Shown in pieces: positions 17,280-25,841 of a DNA stretch of 45,467 nt. Within the stretch, counting starts at the first letter, position 1, and each line of letters begins with the position of its first letter. The DNA comes from Candidatus Competibacter denitrificans Run_A_D11 (lineage in GTDB: Bacteria > Pseudomonadota > Gammaproteobacteria > Competibacterales > Competibacteraceae): contig NZ_CBTJ020000021.1 of NCBI RefSeq assembly GCF_001051235.1, forward strand, positions 1 to 45,467, in the 5' to 3' direction. The notes beneath the pieces are model-generated. The model was not told the DNA's origin. It worked only from the letters and a program-made list of their open reading frames with translations, and did no database searches. Both the position numbers and the translations under genes were made by a program.

Positions 17280-18140
17280 TCAGGCCAGCAGGGTTTGCGA
17301 ACCCTGCCAGCGTTCGCCGGGGGCAAGCTGGATCGGTTTGGCGATAGCGGCGGCTTCGACGCAGACGAAACGCCGGTAATCGTCCGGTTCCAGATCAGAA
17401 AAGGTTGCGCACTTGGCCGCCGCCGGATTCCAGACCACCGTATCGGCAAAGCCAGCAGCGCGAATCAACGTCGTCCGATGTGGCTCTACCAGCCGCACTT
17501 CGGCGGGGGCGTCGAAATAGATGCGGTTGACTTCGCCGGTAAATTCGATGTGTGCCGCCGTTTCCTGATGATCGACCCAACCGGCCGCCGCATCGCAATA
17601 GCGCAAGCCCGTCAGCCCTGCAACGGTGGTGGTGGCAAGGTCGGCGATACTGAAATAGGTATGCAAGCCGCTGGTAAACGCGAATGGCTCGGCGCTGGTG
17701 TTGGTGATCGCCAGCGTGACCGCCAACTGGTTGCCGCCGACCACGACCGCCAGTTCCGCCAAAAAGGCATGAGGCCAATGCCGACGGCTGTCGTCGGTAT
17801 CACGCAGGCGGAATGTCGCCGACGCGGTATCCGTGGAATTTTTAGCGTCACTCAATTCCCAGGGCATCAGCCGCACCAATCCATGCAGCGGTAACGGCCC
17901 GGTCAGACCGAATTGCGGGAAGACGACCGGAATGCCGCCACGAATCGTGGCGTCCGTGGTGAATTGGGATAATCGACTGAGGAAAAAGCGTTCCGAGCCA
18001 CTAGCGGGAATCCACGAGGTGACCTGTGCGCCGTGCAGATAAATTTCAGCGCGTGCGCCATCCGGCGCGACCAGCACCTGTTTAGGTAGATTGCCAGCGC
18101 CCGGAACGAGGCTGGATGAAAAATCCGGCGGAGGGTTCAA
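17280..18140 (-). CDS. D-hexose-6-phosphate mutarotase (YeaD-like)
   Basis: A 286-residue cytoplasmic aldose 1-epimerase of the YeaD branch, which speeds exchange between alpha and beta forms of hexose-6-phosphates. Evidence includes AEIYLHGAQVTSWIP at the first strands, RGGIPVVFPQFG with the conserved Arg and Pro, and SGLHTYFSIADL with the catalytic His. Asp and Glu residues sit in later strands, and CVEAAAIAKPIQLAPGE is a typical C-terminal segment. Length matches the family (about 290). It lies between the second PfkB kinase and the YhcH gene on one strand with short gaps. The natural sugar here may be a uronate-pathway intermediate. Confidence 0.87.
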   Translation of the reverse strand: MNPPPDFSSSLVPGAGNLPKQVLVAPDGARAEIYLHGAQVTSWIPASGSERFFLSRLSQFTTDATIRGGIPVVFPQFGLTGPLPLHGLVRLMPWELSDAKNSTDTASATFRLRDTDDSRRHWPHAFLAELAVVVGGNQLAVTLAITNTSAEPFAFTSGLHTYFSIADLATTTVAGLTGLRYCDAAAGWVDHQETAAHIEFTGEVNRIYFDAPAEVRLVEPHRTTLIRAAGFADTVVWNPAAAKCATFSDLEPDDYRRFVCVEAAAIAKPIQLAPGERWQGSQTLLA

Positions 18141-18209
18141 AAGTGTCTCCTGTTGTTCGGAGCGAGATCGTGAGGTGAAAGGGCGAGCACTTGGCCGCCC
18201 CAGGAAGTT

Positions 18210-19310
18210 TCAGCGAATCACGCGCGCGCCTTTACCTTTCATCGCCGCTTCCACTTCCTCGACCCGCACCATCGAGGTATCGCCCGGCGTGGTCATCGCC
18301 AGCGCGCCGTGGGCCGCGCCGTACTCGACGGCCGCTTGTGGGCCTTTGCCTTCCAAAAAGCCGTAAGCCAAGCCGGAGGCAAAGCCGTCGCCGCCGCCTA
18401 CCCGGTCATAGATTTCCAGGTTGTCGCGCTTCACCGACTCGTAAATTTTGCCGTCGTACCAGAGGATGGCGGCCCAGTCGTTGACGGTGGCAGTCTTGGC
18501 GTTGCGCAGCGTGGTGGCGGCAACCTTGAAGTTGGGATAGTCCTTCACCGCGCTCTTGATCATGTTGGCGAAGGATTCAGTCTGGATGTTGGTCAGGTGC
18601 TCGTCGGCCCCTTCCACCGCAAAGCCCAGACAGGCGGTGAAATCCTCCTCGTTGCCGATCATCACATCGACGTATTTGGCGATTTCGCGGTTGATTTTTT
18701 GCGCGCCTTCTTTGCCGCCCTGACTCTTCCACAGCGAGGCGCGGAAGTTCAAATCGTAGGCCACGACAGTGCCGTATTTCTTGGCAACCTGCACCGCTTC
18801 CAGCACGGCTTCGGCGGTGTTGGAGGCCAGCGCGGCGAAGATGCCGCCGGTCTGGAACCAACGCACGCCTTCCTCGCCGAACAGCTTTTCCCAGTTCACT
18901 TCACCGGGACGGATTTGCGAGGCTGCCGAATGGCCCCGGTCGGAGCAGCCCAGCGCTGGCCGGATGCCGAAGCCTTTTTCGGTAAAGTTCAAGCCGACGC
19001 GGGTATTGCGGCCCAGGCCGTCGAAATCGCGCCAGATGACGTGCGACATATCCACGCCGCCTTGCATGATGAAATCTTCCACCAACCAGCCCAGATCATT
19101 TTTGGGCAGCGCGGTGACCACGGCGGCGCGCTTGCCCCAGCACTTGCGCATGGCGCGAGCGACGTTGTATTCGCCACCGCCTTCCCAGACCTGGAACGTG
19201 CGGGCGTTGCGGACGCGGCCAAAACCGGGGTCGAAACGCAGCATCACTTCCCCGAATGACGCGCAATCCCATTTCGTTTCAGCGGCGGATTTGATGACTA
19301 ATTCAGCCAT
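18210..19310 (-). CDS. PfkB-family sugar kinase, second kinase of the uronate block
   Basis: A 366-residue ribokinase-fold kinase. FGEVMLRFDPG near residue 20 and GGGEYNVARAMRKCWGK near 45 make the sugar-binding half. VVAYDLNFRASLW near 190 matches the 2-keto-3-deoxygluconate-kinase-like group, and DRVGGGDGFASGLAYG near 320 is the PfkB signature with the catalytic Asp, in which the usual TGAGD is replaced by GGGD. It is longer than KdgK (322 residues at 26922) and diverged from it. Lying 58 bases after the KDPG aldolase gene, it probably phosphorylates 2-keto-3-deoxygluconate or a related keto-sugar; a fructose or 2-keto-gluconate role is also possible. Confidence 0.82.
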   Translation of the reverse strand: MAELVIKSAAETKWDCASFGEVMLRFDPGFGRVRNARTFQVWEGGGEYNVARAMRKCWGKRAAVVTALPKNDLGWLVEDFIMQGGVDMSHVIWRDFDGLGRNTRVGLNFTEKGFGIRPALGCSDRGHSAASQIRPGEVNWEKLFGEEGVRWFQTGGIFAALASNTAEAVLEAVQVAKKYGTVVAYDLNFRASLWKSQGGKEGAQKINREIAKYVDVMIGNEEDFTACLGFAVEGADEHLTNIQTESFANMIKSAVKDYPNFKVAATTLRNAKTATVNDWAAILWYDGKIYESVKRDNLEIYDRVGGGDGFASGLAYGFLEGKGPQAAVEYGAAHGALAMTTPGDTSMVRVEEVEAAMKGKGARVIR

Positions 19311-19368
19311 TTTTTAATCCTCTGAGCTTTACTCCCCACCGGGAAAGGGGCGAGGGGTGAGGGCGCAT

Positions 19369-19995
19369 TCAGCGCGGCTTCAAGGCGCTGGCTTCTTTGG
19401 CCAAGGCGGTGATCTTGCCCCAATCACCCGCCACCGCCGCCGCTTTGGGCACCAGCCACGAGCCGCCGACGCAGGCCACATTCGGCAGCGCCAGAAAGTC
19501 CGGCGCGTTGTCCACCGACACGCCGCCGGTCGGACAGAACATCACGTCGGGGAACGGTCCGCCCAGCGCTTTCAACATGCCGATGCCGCCCGCCTGCTGG
19601 GCCGGGAACAGTTTCAGTTGCTGGAACCCCGCCAACCGGGCGGCGATCACGTCCGAAGGCGTCATCACACCGGGCAGCAGAGGTAGGCCGGTCTGGTGAG
19701 CGGCTTCGATCATGCTTGGCGTCAGGCCGGGACTGACCCCAAAACGCGCACCGGCCTCCAGCGCCTTGGCGAATTCTTCCGGGCGGGTCAGGGTGCCGAC
19801 GCCGACGATGGCGTCCGGCACCTCGCGGGCGATAGCGCGGATCGAATCCAGGCCCACCGCCGTGCGCAAGGTCACTTCCAGCACCCGCACCCCACCGGCG
19901 ACCAGCGCTTTAGCCAGCGACACCGCGTGGGCTAAATCTTCGATGGCGATCACCGGAATCACCGGGCCGGTACGCATCACGTCCAGTACGTTCAT
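19369..19995 (-). CDS. eda: 2-dehydro-3-deoxy-phosphogluconate (KDPG) / 4-hydroxy-2-oxoglutarate aldolase
   Basis: A 208-residue class I aldolase splitting KDPG into pyruvate and glyceraldehyde-3-phosphate. Evidence is VIPVIAIEDLAHAVSLAKAL at the N-terminus, LEVTLRT with the catalytic Glu, VGVGTL, PGLTPSMIEAA, and LKLFPAQ with the Schiff-base Lys; the phosphate loop CPTGGVS follows. It is full length. It is the last carbon-splitting step of this uronate route and sits between the YdhR-like gene (53 bases upstream) and the second kinase (58 bases downstream). Its product pyruvate links to the pta gene later in the block. Confidence 0.93.
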   Translation of the reverse strand: MNVLDVMRTGPVIPVIAIEDLAHAVSLAKALVAGGVRVLEVTLRTAVGLDSIRAIAREVPDAIVGVGTLTRPEEFAKALEAGARFGVSPGLTPSMIEAAHQTGLPLLPGVMTPSDVIAARLAGFQQLKLFPAQQAGGIGMLKALGGPFPDVMFCPTGGVSVDNAPDFLALPNVACVGGSWLVPKAAAVAGDWGKITALAKEASALKPR

Positions 19996-20048
19996 GAAAT
20001 GGCTCTCTCTTTTGGTGAAGCCCCCATCCGCGTTTACACCCAGCCTGT

Positions 20049-20354
20049 TTACTGAAGCGGGCCACGGGTGATGGCGGACAAGGGTTCATTGACATCAAAA
20101 ACCTTGGCGTTCACTTGGGCAATTCCAAACCCTTTTAACCGCTCGGTGTGCATCTGGAGATACGCCTTGGCCGTCGCCTCGTCCTCGAACAGATAAATGC
20201 CGCCCGCCTGTTGCGTGCGGGCGTCTTCCGTCCAGATCTTCCAAATGAAACCAGGCTCTTTGGTGATGGAATGCGCCAGCCCGGACAGCGCTTGGGTCAT
20301 TTCCGCGCCAAACGGCCCCGGAAAAGAGAAGTCAATTTGCAGCAATTTCGCCAT
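20049..20354 (-). CDS. YdhR-like dimeric alpha/beta-barrel protein
   Basis: A 101-residue protein close to E. coli YdhR, called a putative monooxygenase because it shares the dimeric alpha/beta-barrel fold of ActVA-Orf6-type enzymes, with no proven reaction. Matching segments are LLQIDFSFPGPFG at the start, PGFIWKIWTED, and AGGIYLFEDEATAKAYLQMH. There is no signal peptide or cofactor motif. It sits between uxaC and the KDPG aldolase with short gaps, so it is part of the same transcript. The same fold is used by rhamnose mutarotase, so anomer exchange of a uronate is conceivable, but nothing in the sequence proves it. Confidence 0.83.
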   Translation of the reverse strand: MAKLLQIDFSFPGPFGAEMTQALSGLAHSITKEPGFIWKIWTEDARTQQAGGIYLFEDEATAKAYLQMHTERLKGFGIAQVNAKVFDVNEPLSAITRGPLQ

Positions 20355-20415
20355 GATGGTGTTCTCGCTGGGTCGGAATCGTGTATTGATGGCAACGGCA
20401 ACGCATGGGCTGGAC

Positions 20416-21831
20416 TCAGGCAGTCCCCAGCCCGAAATAACGGCTGGCGTTGTGGTAGCAAATGCCTTCCACCACCTGCTGCAATTGCGCCCAATCCTGC
20501 GGGTATTCGCCGTTTTCCACCCAACCGCCGATCAGATTGCACAGAATCCGCCGGAAATACTCGTGGCGGGTGTAGGACAGGAAGCTGCGCGAATCGGTGA
20601 GCATCCCGACGAACGCGCCGAGATTGCCGAGATTGGCCAGCGCGGTCATTTGCCGAATCATCCCGTCCTTCTGGTCGTTGAACCACCAGCCGGAACCGAA
20701 CTGCATCTTGCCGATCACCCGCCCGTCCTGGAAATTGCCGATCATGGTGCCCAGCACCTCGTTATGAATCGGATTGAGGCCATAGAGGATGGTGCGCGGT
20801 AGCCGATTGTCGCGGTCGAGCGCGTCGAGGTAACGCGACAGCTTGGCCGCCACCGGGCCATCACTGATCGAATCCCAGCCGGTGTCCGCGCCGAGTTGCT
20901 GGAACATCCGGCTGTTGTTGTTGCGCAGCGCGCTCATGTGCAACTGCATGGCCCAGTCACGTTTGGCGTACTCGCGGCCGACATGCAGCAGCACGGCGGT
21001 CTTGTATTGCTCGATGTCCTTGGGACTGAGCGCCGCGCCTTCCAGCCGACGGGCCAGAATACGATCCAGTTCGGCCTCGGTCGCTTCCTCATAAAAAGTC
21101 ACAGTGTCCAGACCGTGGTCGGACAAGCGGCAGCCGCAGCGGGCGAAATGCTCCAGCCGGGCGTCCAGCGCCTTGCAGACATCGGCGAAGCGATGGATGG
21201 GGACGCCGCTGGCCGCACTCAACTGGCGCAGATAATCGGGATAGTCGGCGCGGTCGATGTTGAACGAGCGGTCGGGTCGGAAAGTCGGTAACACCTTGAT
21301 CGAGAAACTCTGATCGGCGGCGATAGCCTGATGGTTGGCCAGATCGTCCACCGGATCGTCGGTGGTGCAGACCCCGCGCACCTTGGCGCTTTGCATCAGG
21401 CCACGGGCGAAGCATTCGGGTTGCTTCAGTTTGGCGTTGCAGAGTTCCCACAGCGCATCGGCGGTGGCGGCGCTGACCACGATGTCGGTGCCGAAAAAGC
21501 GGCGCAATTCGAGATGGCACCAGTGGTAGAGCGGGTTGCCGACGCCCATCGGCAGCACTTCGCAAAAGCGGCGGAATTTGGCCTGATCGGGCTGATCGCC
21601 GGTGATGAAATCCTCGGTGACGCCCGCCGAGCGCATGAAGCGCCATTTGTAATGATCGCCACCCAGCCAGACTTCGGTGATGTTGCGGAATGGCTTGTTC
21701 TGGGCGATTTCCGCCGGTGGCAGGTGGCAGTGATAATCAAGAATCGGCTGCGGTGCGGCGTAGTCGTGATAGAGCCTGCGTGCGGTCGGGGTTTCGAGCA
21801 GAAAATCCTCGTCCATAAACGGTTTGGCCAT
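20416..21831 (-). CDS. uxaC: Glucuronate (uronate) isomerase
   Basis: A 471-residue cytoplasmic TIM-barrel metalloenzyme that converts D-glucuronate to D-fructuronate (and galacturonate to tagaturonate). The start at 21831 gives [17 protein letters not shown] behind a strong GGAGG site; a start 11 codons earlier is open but lacks this. The motif [11 protein letters not shown] carries the metal-binding His pair. [21 protein letters not shown] and [10 protein letters not shown] follow in the expected order, and length equals typical UxaC (about 470). It begins 184 bases after the end of dctM, a gap holding a strong hairpin. It is the first enzyme step after uptake. Confidence 0.95.
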   Translation of the reverse strand: MAKPFMDEDFLLETPTARRLYHDYAAPQPILDYHCHLPPAEIAQNKPFRNITEVWLGGDHYKWRFMRSAGVTEDFITGDQPDQAKFRRFCEVLPMGVGNPLYHWCHLELRRFFGTDIVVSAATADALWELCNAKLKQPECFARGLMQSAKVRGVCTTDDPVDDLANHQAIAADQSFSIKVLPTFRPDRSFNIDRADYPDYLRQLSAASGVPIHRFADVCKALDARLEHFARCGCRLSDHGLDTVTFYEEATEAELDRILARRLEGAALSPKDIEQYKTAVLLHVGREYAKRDWAMQLHMSALRNNNSRMFQQLGADTGWDSISDGPVAAKLSRYLDALDRDNRLPRTILYGLNPIHNEVLGTMIGNFQDGRVIGKMQFGSGWWFNDQKDGMIRQMTALANLGNLGAFVGMLTDSRSFLSYTRHEYFRRILCNLIGGWVENGEYPQDWAQLQQVVEGICYHNASRYFGLGTA

Positions 21832-21961
21832 ATGCCCTCCGGTTCGACGGAATCCGGCCGCCAACAGGTCGGCGGGGCCGGAAGGTTACAGTTCGGTGGT
21901 TGAATTCCCCCCAAGGCGCTGGGCCGATGGGAGGAGGTCTGGAATGTCGCTGCGAGTTGCC

Positions 21962-21998
21962 CGGTTTCTCCTTCCCTTGGCCAAAGAAGGAGAAACCG
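21962..21998 (-). promoter_or_regulatory. Strong hairpin in the dctM-uxaC gap
   Basis: A perfect 13-bp inverted repeat (left arm 21962-21974, CGGTTTCTCCTTC; right arm 21986-21998) encloses an 11-base loop that itself contains the palindrome TTGGCCAA. It lies in the 184-base gap between the dctM stop and uxaC. No T-run follows, so it is more likely an mRNA-stabilising or processing hairpin, or a leaky attenuator, than a full terminator. Confidence 0.55.
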
Positions 21999-22015
21999 CT
22001 GGCGCTACGGCGGGT

Positions 22016-23338
22016 TCAGTGGCCGCCGCCCGACAACACACCGAGCAGCCGTGGCAAGGTGAGTGAGAACGCAGGCACATAAGTCACCAGCAGCAAACAC
22101 GCCGTCAGCGCCCCGTAAAAGGGCAGGATGGAGCGCATCACGGTGCCGACCGAAATCCCGGCAATGGCGCAGCCGACAAACTGGGTGGTGCCGACCGGCG
22201 GGGTGTTCAGCCCCAGCGCGCAGTTGAGCAGAATCACGATGCCGAATTGCACCGGATGCATCCCGGCTTCCATCGCCACCGGCAGGAAAATCGGCGTGCA
22301 AATCAGGATGGTCGCGGCCATGTCCATGAAGGTGCCGAGCAGGAACAGCAGAATGTTGATCATCAGGAAGATGACGATGGGGTTGCTGGAAATCCCCTTG
22401 AGGAAATCCCCCATCAGTTCCGCGACCTCATAAAGGCCCATCAGGTATTGAAACATGGTCGAAACGCCGATCAGCAGCAGCACCACGCCGGTGGTCTTGA
22501 CCGCCTTGGCCGCCGCTTTCAGGAAGTTCTCCCAGGTCATCGTCCGGTAGATGAAGAAGGTCAAGAGGATGGAGTAGCTCACCGCTACGGAAGCGGATTC
22601 GGTGGCGGTGAACACGCCAGAGAGGATACCGGCCAGGATGATGACCACCACCAGCATACCCGGCAGCGCCGCGACGAAGGTGCGCACCACTTCCGGCCAA
22701 CCGGGGAAGGAACCGACCGGATAACCGCGCTGGATGGCGACATAGTAGGCAGCGACCAACATGCAGACCATCAGCAGGATGGCCGGGATGATGCCCGCCG
22801 GAATCAGCGCGCCCGCCGAGACCGTATAGCCCGCCGCCTGGGCGGCCCCGCCAGCGGCCAGGGTATAAATGATCATGTTGTGGCTGGTCGGCATCAACGC
22901 GCCGGTCAGCGAGGCGTGGGTGGTGACGTTGACCGCGTAATCGAGGTCGTAGCCTTTATCCTTCATCATCGGGATCATCACCGCGCCCATCGCCGACACA
23001 TCCGCCACCGGCGAACCGGACACCCCGCCGAACAGGGTGCAAGCCACCACGTTGGTGAGGCCCAGACCGCCGCGAATGTGCCCAACCAGGGATTGGGCAA
23101 AACGCACGATCTTGTCGGCGATGCCGCCATACAGCATCAACTCGCCGCTAAAGACGAAGAACGGGATGGCCAGGAAGGAAAAGATGTTCATCCCCGACAT
23201 CATCTGCTGGAACAGCACCGCCAGCGGCAGCCCCTCGTACAGAATGGTGCAGATGGCGGAGAGACCTATGGCGAAAGCGACCGGCACACCGAGGATGAGA
23301 AAGAGCAGAAAGGTCAGACATAGAATAGTTAGTGCCAT
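22016..23338 (-). CDS. dctM: TRAP transporter large permease subunit DctM
   Basis: A 440-residue inner-membrane protein with about twelve hydrophobic segments, the ion-coupled channel half of a TRAP transporter. Typical DctM features are an LILGVPVAFAIGLSA start, SFLAIPFFVFSGELM, the GGVSGSPVADVSAMGAVMIP segment, and LNCALGLNTPPVGTTQFVG near the end. It overlaps dctQ by 10 bases, so the two are translationally coupled. With DctP and DctQ it forms a sodium-driven high-affinity importer; the uronate genes on both sides point to a hexuronate as substrate. Confidence 0.94.
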   Translation of the reverse strand: MALTILCLTFLLFLILGVPVAFAIGLSAICTILYEGLPLAVLFQQMMSGMNIFSFLAIPFFVFSGELMLYGGIADKIVRFAQSLVGHIRGGLGLTNVVACTLFGGVSGSPVADVSAMGAVMIPMMKDKGYDLDYAVNVTTHASLTGALMPTSHNMIIYTLAAGGAAQAAGYTVSAGALIPAGIIPAILLMVCMLVAAYYVAIQRGYPVGSFPGWPEVVRTFVAALPGMLVVVIILAGILSGVFTATESASVAVSYSILLTFFIYRTMTWENFLKAAAKAVKTTGVVLLLIGVSTMFQYLMGLYEVAELMGDFLKGISSNPIVIFLMINILLFLLGTFMDMAATILICTPIFLPVAMEAGMHPVQFGIVILLNCALGLNTPPVGTTQFVGCAIAGISVGTVMRSILPFYGALTACLLLVTYVPAFSLTLPRLLGVLSGGGH

Positions 23339-23853
23339 GACGGAACGACCTCCTCACCCTTGAGCGCTGCAAGAATATGCTCGATGGAAAACAGGATGAT
23401 CATGATTCCACCCAGCACCAGCGGGATATAGCGCACCCATTCGTTAAAGGGGAGATTGGGAATTTTGTAGTTGGCCTGCGCGCCGAGCACGATGCCGTTG
23501 TAGATCATCGCCAGCGCGAAGACGATGACAAGGCCGTGAATCAGCAGTTCGATCTGGTTGCGGATTTTGTCGGGCAGCAGCACCAGCAGCGATTCCATGC
23601 CGATGTGTCCGGCATCGCGCACCCCGGCCGCCGCGCCGAACAGCGTGACGTACAGCACCAGCACCAAGGCCAAGCTTTCGGCCCAGGTCGGTGGTTTGTT
23701 AAGGACGTAGCGCCCGAAAACCTGATAGACCACGATGCCGACGATGGCCAGTAATCCGGCCACCCCGATGTACATGGCAGAGCGGGCGAGCGGTGCGTTG
23801 ATGGTCGTCAGCCAGCCTTGCGCTGGCCGTGCATCCGAATGTTGATGTTCCAT
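23329..23853 (-). CDS. dctQ: TRAP transporter small permease subunit DctQ
   Basis: A 174-residue membrane protein from the ATG at 23853 (MEHQHSD); the frame is open 21 codons further but that extension resembles no DctQ. Four hydrophobic segments follow, with VYQVFGRYVLNKPPTWAES after the first, LVLYVTLFGAAAGVRDAGHIG spanning the second in parts, and PLVLGGIMIILFSIEH as the last. This is the normal four-helix layout of DctQ. The start lies 78 bases after the dctP stop, and its end overlaps dctM. Confidence 0.9.
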   Translation of the reverse strand: MEHQHSDARPAQGWLTTINAPLARSAMYIGVAGLLAIVGIVVYQVFGRYVLNKPPTWAESLALVLVLYVTLFGAAAGVRDAGHIGMESLLVLLPDKIRNQIELLIHGLVIVFALAMIYNGIVLGAQANYKIPNLPFNEWVRYIPLVLGGIMIILFSIEHILAALKGEEVVPSWH

Positions 23854-23931
23854 GATGGGGTCCTGCTTGGGCCGCGTGGACAAGGAGGGAAGGGTCAAGG
23901 CGCGGCAGGGGGCCACGCCTTGCCGTTCGTC

Positions 23932-24903
23932 TTATTGGGTGTCTTGAATCCGCTTGACCAGATCCTTGAGTTTGGGATCGGCGGCGAATTTTTCGTAGAC
24001 CGGCTTCATCGCGTCGATCATGGCTTGCCGGTCGGCGATGGTAGAGACTTCGGTGCCCGCTTTTTCGACCTTGGCGCGGGATTGCACTTCCAGCTCATCC
24101 CACAGTTTGCGCATGTGCGGCACCGATTCCTTGGCGGCCTGGCGGAGCAGTTTTTGATCGTCCGGGGTCAAGGTATCCCAAATTTTCTTGGAGAAGGCCA
24201 CCACTTCTGGGGCCATCGAATGCTCGGTCAGGGCGTAATATTTGGCGGCCTCGTAATGGCTGGCCGTGTCGTAGGACGGCCAGTTGTTCTCCGCACCGTC
24301 GATCAGGCCGGTCTTGAGGGCGGTGTAAACTTCGCCATAAGGCATCGGGGTCGCTTCCGCGCCCAGCGCCTGCACCATCGCCACCCACATGTCGGACTGC
24401 TGGACGCGCAGCTTCATCCCCTTCATGTCGGCCATACTTTTGATGGGTTTTTTCGCGGTATAGAAACTGCGGGCGCCGCTGTCATAAAAAGCGAGGCCCA
24501 CGAAACCTTGGGCTGCCATCGCCGCCAGGATTTCATCGCCAATCGGGCCGTCCAGCACCTTGCGCATGTGGTCCTTGGACCGGAAGATGAACGGCAGCCC
24601 GGTCACGATCACTTCGGGCACGATGTTATTGAGCGGGGCGGTGTTGACGCGGATCATGTCCACGCCGCCAATCTTGATTTGCTCGATCACGTCCTTTTCG
24701 CCGCCGAGCTTGCCTTCGGCGAATACCTTCACGCCCATTTTGCCGCCCGAAAGTTCCTTCAGGCGTTCGCCCATAAACTTGACGCCCATCACGGTGGGAT
24801 AGGTGGCGGGCTGGTTATCGGAAGAGCGGAAATCACGGGCTTGCGCGACGCCCGCCAGCGCGACGGCGACGGCGGCAACAAGCGCTTTCGTCATATTTTT
24901 CAT
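23932..24903 (-). CDS. dctP: TRAP transporter solute-binding protein DctP
   Basis: A 323-residue periplasmic binding protein. The start at 24903 gives a signal peptide MKNMTKALVAAVAVALAG with cleavage near GVAQA, and an AAGGA ribosome site sits just upstream; the frame extends 25 codons more but without such a site. FAEGKLGGEKDVIEQIKIGG is the usual N-lobe segment; MADMKGMKLRVQQSDMW contains the conserved Arg that binds a carboxylate. GEVYTALKTGLIDGAENNW is a family hallmark. It would deliver the carboxylated sugar to DctQM. Confidence 0.94.
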   Translation of the reverse strand: MKNMTKALVAAVAVALAGVAQARDFRSSDNQPATYPTVMGVKFMGERLKELSGGKMGVKVFAEGKLGGEKDVIEQIKIGGVDMIRVNTAPLNNIVPEVIVTGLPFIFRSKDHMRKVLDGPIGDEILAAMAAQGFVGLAFYDSGARSFYTAKKPIKSMADMKGMKLRVQQSDMWVAMVQALGAEATPMPYGEVYTALKTGLIDGAENNWPSYDTASHYEAAKYYALTEHSMAPEVVAFSKKIWDTLTPDDQKLLRQAAKESVPHMRKLWDELEVQSRAKVEKAGTEVSTIADRQAMIDAMKPVYEKFAADPKLKDLVKRIQDTQ

Positions 24904-24978
24904 TGGTTTTTCCTTCTTTGGATGAGAGACAGCAAGTGATAAAAAGCCGTTTGGCGATCGGCCAAACCCCCGAGACAC

Positions 24979-25833
24979 TCAAACGCCCGCATAAGCGGAG
25001 AACGCGCCGTCCACCGGCACCACCACGCCGTTGACGAAACCGGAACCTTCCTCGGACGCCAACCACAGCAAGGTGCCGATCAATTCGCGGGATTCGCCGA
25101 AGCGGCCCATCGGGGTGTGTTCGACGATCTTTTTGGCCCGCGCGGTGAATTCACCGGTTTTTTCGTCGATCAGCAATTTGTGATTTTGTGCGGTCAGGAA
25201 AAAGCCGGGCGCGATAGCGTTGACCCGAATCCCGGCTTTGCAGAAATGCACCGCCAGCCATTGGGTGAAGTTGCTGACCGCCGCCTTGGCCCCGCTGTAG
25301 GCGGGGATTTTGGTCAGCGGGCAAAAGGCGTTCATCGACGAGATGTTGATAATCGAACAGCCGGAACGGCCCAACATCTGCTGGATAAACACCTGGGTCG
25401 GCAACAGCGTACCCAGGAAATTGAGGTTAAAGACGAATTCCACCCCCTTGGGGTCGAGGTCGAAAAAAGTGGTCAAGGATTTATCGTCCAAATCGCCGTC
25501 TTCGTACCATTCCTTGGTGGTGGTGCCCTTGGGGTGATTGCCGCCCGCACCGTTCAGCAGCAAATCGCAGGGACCGAGTTCTTTCAGCACCCGCTCCGCC
25601 GCCGCTTCCAGCGAGGCCCGCTCCAGCACGTTGGCGCTGACCCCGATAGCGGTTGCGCCCAGCTCACGGATTTGCGCGGCGGTTTTTTCCGCCGCGTCGC
25701 CGTTGAGGTCGAGCACCCCGATTTTGGCGCCGTTGGCCGCCAGGGCCGCCGCCAGTTCCGCGCACAGCACGCCGCCACCGCCGGTGACGACCGCCACTTT
25801 ATTGTTCAGATCGATCTTGAAGGGAAGTTTCAT
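24979..25833 (-). CDS. SDR-family D-mannonate (fructuronate) oxidoreductase
   Basis: A 284-residue short-chain dehydrogenase. VAVVTGGGGVLCAELA is the nucleotide-binding TGxxxGxG region; DLN acts as the acidic cofactor selector, pointing to NADH. NGAGG is the stabilising segment. The catalytic residues appear as Ser in INISSMNAF and Tyr-Lys in AYSGAK. The insert after the Asn motif (HPKGTTTKEWYE and the following polar loop) is seen in SDR mannonate oxidoreductases that replace the unrelated UxuB. It ends 75 bases before dctP and begins 8 bases after uxuA, so reduction of fructuronate to mannonate is the best fit. Confidence 0.87.
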   Translation of the reverse strand: MKLPFKIDLNNKVAVVTGGGGVLCAELAAALAANGAKIGVLDLNGDAAEKTAAQIRELGATAIGVSANVLERASLEAAAERVLKELGPCDLLLNGAGGNHPKGTTTKEWYEDGDLDDKSLTTFFDLDPKGVEFVFNLNFLGTLLPTQVFIQQMLGRSGCSIINISSMNAFCPLTKIPAYSGAKAAVSNFTQWLAVHFCKAGIRVNAIAPGFFLTAQNHKLLIDEKTGEFTARAKKIVEHTPMGRFGESRELIGTLLWLASEEGSGFVNGVVVPVDGAFSAYAGV

Positions 25834-25841
25834 GGGTCTTC

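Noticed and set aside
18309..19259. 316-codon plus-strand frame opposite the second PfkB kinase
   Set aside because: Composition is His/Val/Gly-rich without motifs; the minus-strand kinase has full family motifs.
22247..24939. Long plus-strand frames (about 358 and 373 codons) opposite the TRAP transporter genes
   Set aside because: They are His/Arg/Gly-rich mirror frames of dctM and dctP with no domain, caused by GC-rich codon bias on the coding strand.
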